From contig WYAZ01000147.1 in NCBI GenBank assembly GCA_011526105.1, forward strand, positions 1 through 46,546: a stretch of DNA of 46,546 nucleotides, in the 5' to 3' direction. A model generated the notes under the pieces. The model worked only from the letters and a program-made list of their open reading frames with translations. It did not search any database and was not told the origin of the DNA. A program made the translations under genes and the position numbers. This DNA comes from Deltaproteobacteria bacterium (GTDB lineage Bacteria; Myxococcota; Kuafuiibacteriia; Kuafuiibacteriales; Kuafuiibacteriaceae). Below are positions 43,334 through 46,546 of this stretch, piece after piece (positions within the stretch are counted from its first letter, which is position 1; each line of letters opens with the position of its first letter).

Positions 43334-43643
43334 TCGAGCTCCGATGGAGCGTGAGAATCAACGAGGCTTCGATCGCCGGAGTCGACGAGCCGAATACGAG
43401 TCCAGAACACCTTCGGCATCAACTCTCCTTCAACAAGGCACGGAACACCGTACATACCACATGTGATGAATCGCTGCTGACGCGACAACCCACCGCAGAA
43501 TCAGCAACCTACGTCGGCGGGTGTCCCGAATTGGGTTGCGGCTTCTCCACCCAGCGCCGGATCACCTTGGCGAGATCGGCAGAGAGATTCGCTTCACCGG
43601 TGGCGAGATGGCGGCATACGCCCACCCCGAGTAGGGTGCGCGA
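43334..43643. other. 310-base divergent intergenic region
   Basis: Separates the leftward GT4 operon from the rightward methyltransferase remnant. It is AT-richer than its surroundings around 43430-43500. The only symmetric element noticed is CACATGTG (43458-43465). It must hold a promoter for the GT4 operon, but no convincing hexamer pair was seen. No coding frame is convincing. Confidence 0.5.
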
Positions 43644-43905
43644 GTGAACTCAGAGAACCAGCCTGAGGATCAGAAGGACCTTTTTCGTCGGCTCGCGGCG
43701 GGATACGACCAGGCGATTTGGCGCTACCAGGTTGCCTATGACGCGATGCTGGCCTTGTCGACTGACCTCGCCCGTATCACTGCGCCGGGAGGCGTGCGCT
43801 GTCTCGACTTTGGCGCTGGTGGCGCTCCTCGAGCGGGGCGGGTTCCGAGAGATCGAGCAGCCTTTCAGCGCGCTGCACACCCTCATGCTCGTGGCCAAGA
43901 AGTAA
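43644..43905 (+). pseudogene. SAM methyltransferase remnant with internal deletion
   Basis: The first 57 or so codons (NQPEDQKDLFRRLAAGYDQA, then GGVRCLDFGAGG) are the N-terminus of a class I SAM-dependent methyltransferase up to motif I. The sequence then jumps, in another frame, to the typical C-terminal end ALLERGGFREIEQPFSALHT, LMLVAKK and stop TAA at 43903-43905. More than a hundred residues between are missing. The junction lies on a GGCGCT direct repeat (43812-43817 and 43821-43826), suggesting slippage or recombination. GTG start. Not functional. Confidence 0.8.
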
Positions 43906-43942
43906 GATGGCTGCGCCCCCGGGGGCGTGCTACACGCGTGCG

Positions 43943-44428
43943 ATGTTTGCTCTCCGGTCACTGATACCCGCGCTTTCCGTTGTTCTCGTGCTTGGGGGAG
44001 CCTGCGCGACGGTGCAGCCTCCACCCGCGGACTCCGCTGCGAACGAAGCTCCGTCGGCGGCGGCTGAGGCCTCGGCTCGCGCGCAGGCAGAGATGACGCC
44101 CACCGCGGATTCCGCCGCCGACACGAACGTCGCGGACCCGACAGTCACCGATCCCGACAAGTATCAGCTCGTGATGGAGAACGAACGTGTCCGGGTGCTC
44201 CGCTACCACGACGTGCCCGGCACCAAGACCCACTCACATCGACACCCGGATTCGGTGCTCCATGCGCTCAGCTCGTTTCGTCGCTGCCTCCACTTTCCGG
44301 ACGGCACGACTCGAGAGCGCGACTTCAAAAGCGGCGACGTGATGTGGATCCCGGCCCAGGCGCACGTCGGCGAAAACATCGGGACCACCAACACCGAGGT
44401 GCTGCTCGTCGAGGTCAAGGCTCCGTAG
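43943..44428 (+). CDS. Exported small cupin protein
   Basis: A 161-residue protein. The N-terminus FALRSLIPALSVVLVLGGAC is a signal sequence whose Cys could be a lipidation site, although Gly-Gly-Ala before it is a weak lipobox. An Ala/Ser-rich linker (about 25-70) follows, then a cupin domain (about 78-161: NERVRVLRYHDVPGTKTHSH, RHPDSVLHALSSF, then GDVMWIPAQAHVGENIG). The His cluster HSHRHP and the later His are likely metal ligands. I chose ATG 43943 because the signal peptide starts there. It begins 37 bases after the pseudogene. Substrate unknown. Confidence 0.78.
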   Translation: MFALRSLIPALSVVLVLGGACATVQPPPADSAANEAPSAAAEASARAQAEMTPTADSAADTNVADPTVTDPDKYQLVMENERVRVLRYHDVPGTKTHSHRHPDSVLHALSSFRRCLHFPDGTTRERDFKSGDVMWIPAQAHVGENIGTTNTEVLLVEVKAP

Positions 44429-44535
44429 TTCGGCGAGCAGTCGCACTTGGGGCGGGTCTAGAGAGCCGAACCGCAGACCTCCCGTCGTCGTGGCCGCGAG
44501 TTCCATGCCGAAGGTCCGCCGCGCCCTCGATGCGT

Positions 44536-45579
<1,044 letters not shown>

Positions 45580-45629
45580 GAATCAGACCTCGTTGCTCTT
45601 CCTATCTGTCATCGACGATGGGAGAGCCT

Positions 45630-45977
45630 TTATAGGCCCCCGACCAGCGCTCGAATCCGACGGAGCGCCCGAGGTTCGGCGCAATAGCAGACGCGCGGGC
45701 CGTCGACCTCGCCGCGGATCAGACCGGCGTCCTTCAGAACTTTCAGGTGCTGGGAGACCGTCGACTGTGCCAGATCCAGTTCCTCCACGATATCTCCGCA
45801 AATACAGCTTTCTCGACGGGTCAGAATCCGCAGAATCCGCACCCGGGCCGGGTGCCCCAGCGCCTTGGCGAACGTCGCCAGCTCTTCGTCCACCCCGCGA
45901 CCCTCGACGGGGCGCAGGTCCTCTTCTTCATCCGCCGGAGGACAGCAGGCGGTCCCAGGGGGAGGACTGCGACTCAT
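45630..45977 (-). CDS. arsR: ArsR-family arsenic-responsive repressor
   Basis: A 115-residue ArsR/SmtB regulator. The winged helix includes [20 protein letters not shown], with the CxC metal-binding cysteines in the alpha-3 helix, then [20 protein letters not shown]. The first 28 residues are a Cys/Pro/acidic extension ([19 protein letters not shown]) with another Cys pair; an internal GTG before [11 protein letters not shown] could be the true start. Arsenite binding releases it from DNA. It is adjacent to a repeat that overlaps the divergent gap with arsC. Confidence 0.92.
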   Translation of the reverse strand: MSRSPPPGTACCPPADEEEDLRPVEGRGVDEELATFAKALGHPARVRILRILTRRESCICGDIVEELDLAQSTVSQHLKVLKDAGLIRGEVDGPRVCYCAEPRALRRIRALVGGL

Positions 45978-45980
45978 CGT

Positions 45981-45994
45981 GATATGACGATATA
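45981..45994. promoter_or_regulatory. Candidate ArsR operator/promoter
   Basis: GATATGACGATATA, containing a direct GATAT repeat, is the only AT-rich stretch in the gap and lies 3 bases upstream of the arsR ATG. On the minus strand it offers CATATC or TATATC as a -10 box. ArsR-type repressors bind short AT-rich sites over their own promoter. If it is the -10, transcription starts inside the annotated arsR frame, favouring the internal GTG start. Confidence 0.45.
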
Positions 45995-46144
45995 GTGCAG
46001 GCCGCAGGATCAGGCAAGGCCCGAAGATCGTGCCCCAGCTCGGGCAGCGGGCTTTCGACGAAGCCGGAGCCCTTCTCGCCGCCCGCGAACACGCGCGCGT
46101 GGTTCTTTCGCTCGGCCGCAGGTACGGTCCGGCGGCCAGGACTG

Positions 46145-46495
46145 ATGATCGGAGCTTCAGTGAAGAAGAGCATCTTGTTTCTCTGCGTTGCCAACTCGGC
46201 CCGCAGCCAGATGGCCGAAGGGCTCGCGCGCAAGGTCTTTGGTGACCGTGTGACGGTCCAAAGTGCAGGCAGCGAGCCGTCGAGCGTGAACCCGTTCGCG
46301 ATCGAGGTCATGCGCGAGCTTGGCGTCGATCTCGGCGCCCACCACTCGAAGTCGGTCGAGACCATCGATCCGGCGACAGTGAGCATGGTTGTGACGTTAT
46401 GCGCCGAAGAGGTCTGCCCGTACGTGTTCGCCCTGGCAGGACTTGACGTCCGCTTGATCATCGCCAGGCCGCGGTCGGCCGATCAGATCTCGTGA
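46145..46495 (+). CDS. arsC: Arsenate reductase ArsC (LMW-PTP type), C-terminus abnormal
   Basis: A thioredoxin-coupled arsenate reductase of low-molecular-weight phosphatase type. The N-terminus has the phosphate loop [20 protein letters not shown] (CX5R), and the two redox cysteines lie in [11 protein letters not shown]. The expected following HWP...DPA region is not recognisable ([20 protein letters not shown]) and the frame stops after 116 residues, shorter than the usual 130-140. A neighbouring frame downstream reads [12 protein letters not shown], like the normal C-terminal helix, so a small indel is likely. ATG 46145 or GTG 46160 could be the start. Divergent from arsR. Confidence 0.85.
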   Translation: MIGASVKKSILFLCVANSARSQMAEGLARKVFGDRVTVQSAGSEPSSVNPFAIEVMRELGVDLGAHHSKSVETIDPATVSMVVTLCAEEVCPYVFALAGLDVRLIIARPRSADQIS

Positions 46496-46546
46496 GGAAG
46501 CGGGACCGTCTGGCCCCGGATGTGAGCCAGGGCCGCAGTCTTCAGG

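Noticed and set aside
43351-43647. 98-codon frame in the gap before the methyltransferase remnant
   Set aside because: No ribosome binding site, mixed composition without strand or helix pattern, and it overlaps the expected GT4 operon promoter.
45928-46461. Long minus-strand frame opposite arsC
   Set aside because: It is the antisense of a gene with clear catalytic motifs, and its own sequence shows no family.

Overview
High-GC bacterial DNA with strongly G/C-biased third codon positions, many ATGA or GTGA stop/start overlaps and several GTG starts. The gene content (serine-recombinase element, stacked defence systems, RNA-repair genes, GH130/GT4 sugar cluster, ACR3-type ars genes) would fit a myxobacterium or another deltaproteobacterial-type lineage. 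There is no rRNA or taxonomic marker, so the lineage is a weak inference. No tRNA, rRNA, CRISPR array or classical IS element was recognised.

1) 1-9.3 kb: replication and integration module of an integrative element. It encodes a sigma-like protein, a small protein, a probable ssDNA-binding protein, an XPB-like SF2 helicase, a primase-helicase whose primase zinc ligands are all substituted, a DUF2924 protein, a large serine recombinase and a small HTH protein.

2) 9.3-25.4 kb: defence island made of two adjacent systems on the + strand. The first is a tightly overlapping operon: excisionase-like HTH regulator, a possible 33-residue peptide, DUF499 ATPase, DUF3780 protein, DUF1156 adenine methyltransferase, PLD-SNF2 helicase and Mrr-type nuclease. 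The second is a complete QatABCD system (KAP ATPase, QatB, QueC-like QatC, TatD-like QatD).

3) 25.4-26.2 kb: about 770 bases without a convincing gene. It holds a terminator and an unusual cluster of short recurring words and inverted repeats.

4) 26.2-31.5 kb: probable RNA-repair locus. It has KptA/Tpt1 RNA 2'-phosphotransferase, an unknown protein, an HD-NUDIX fusion, a divergent LysR regulator and two tandem RlaP-type Pol-beta nucleotidyltransferases. It ends in a possibly truncated gene that runs into an oppositely oriented acetyltransferase gene.

5) 31.5-37.1 kb: GNAT gene and a ParE-type toxin-antitoxin pair on the minus strand; then a TetR regulator behind a 22-bp palindrome with a string of VOC and SRPBCC (START/AHSA1-type) genes, a prenyltransferase-like alpha-barrel protein and a dienelactone hydrolase.

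6) 37.2-43.3 kb: carbohydrate cluster of a GH130-type phosphorylase convergent with an overlapping GH5-like / GT4 / GT4-fusion operon.

7) 43.3-46.5 kb: a methyltransferase pseudogene with an internal deletion, a small secreted cupin, and an arsenic locus (arsR-acr3 leftward, arsC rightward with a doubtful 3' end).

The likeliest undescribed parts are the RNA-repair locus with its repeat-rich upstream DNA, and the DUF499-type operon with its attached Mrr nuclease and micro-ORF. All functions are inferred from sequence motifs; no database search was run.
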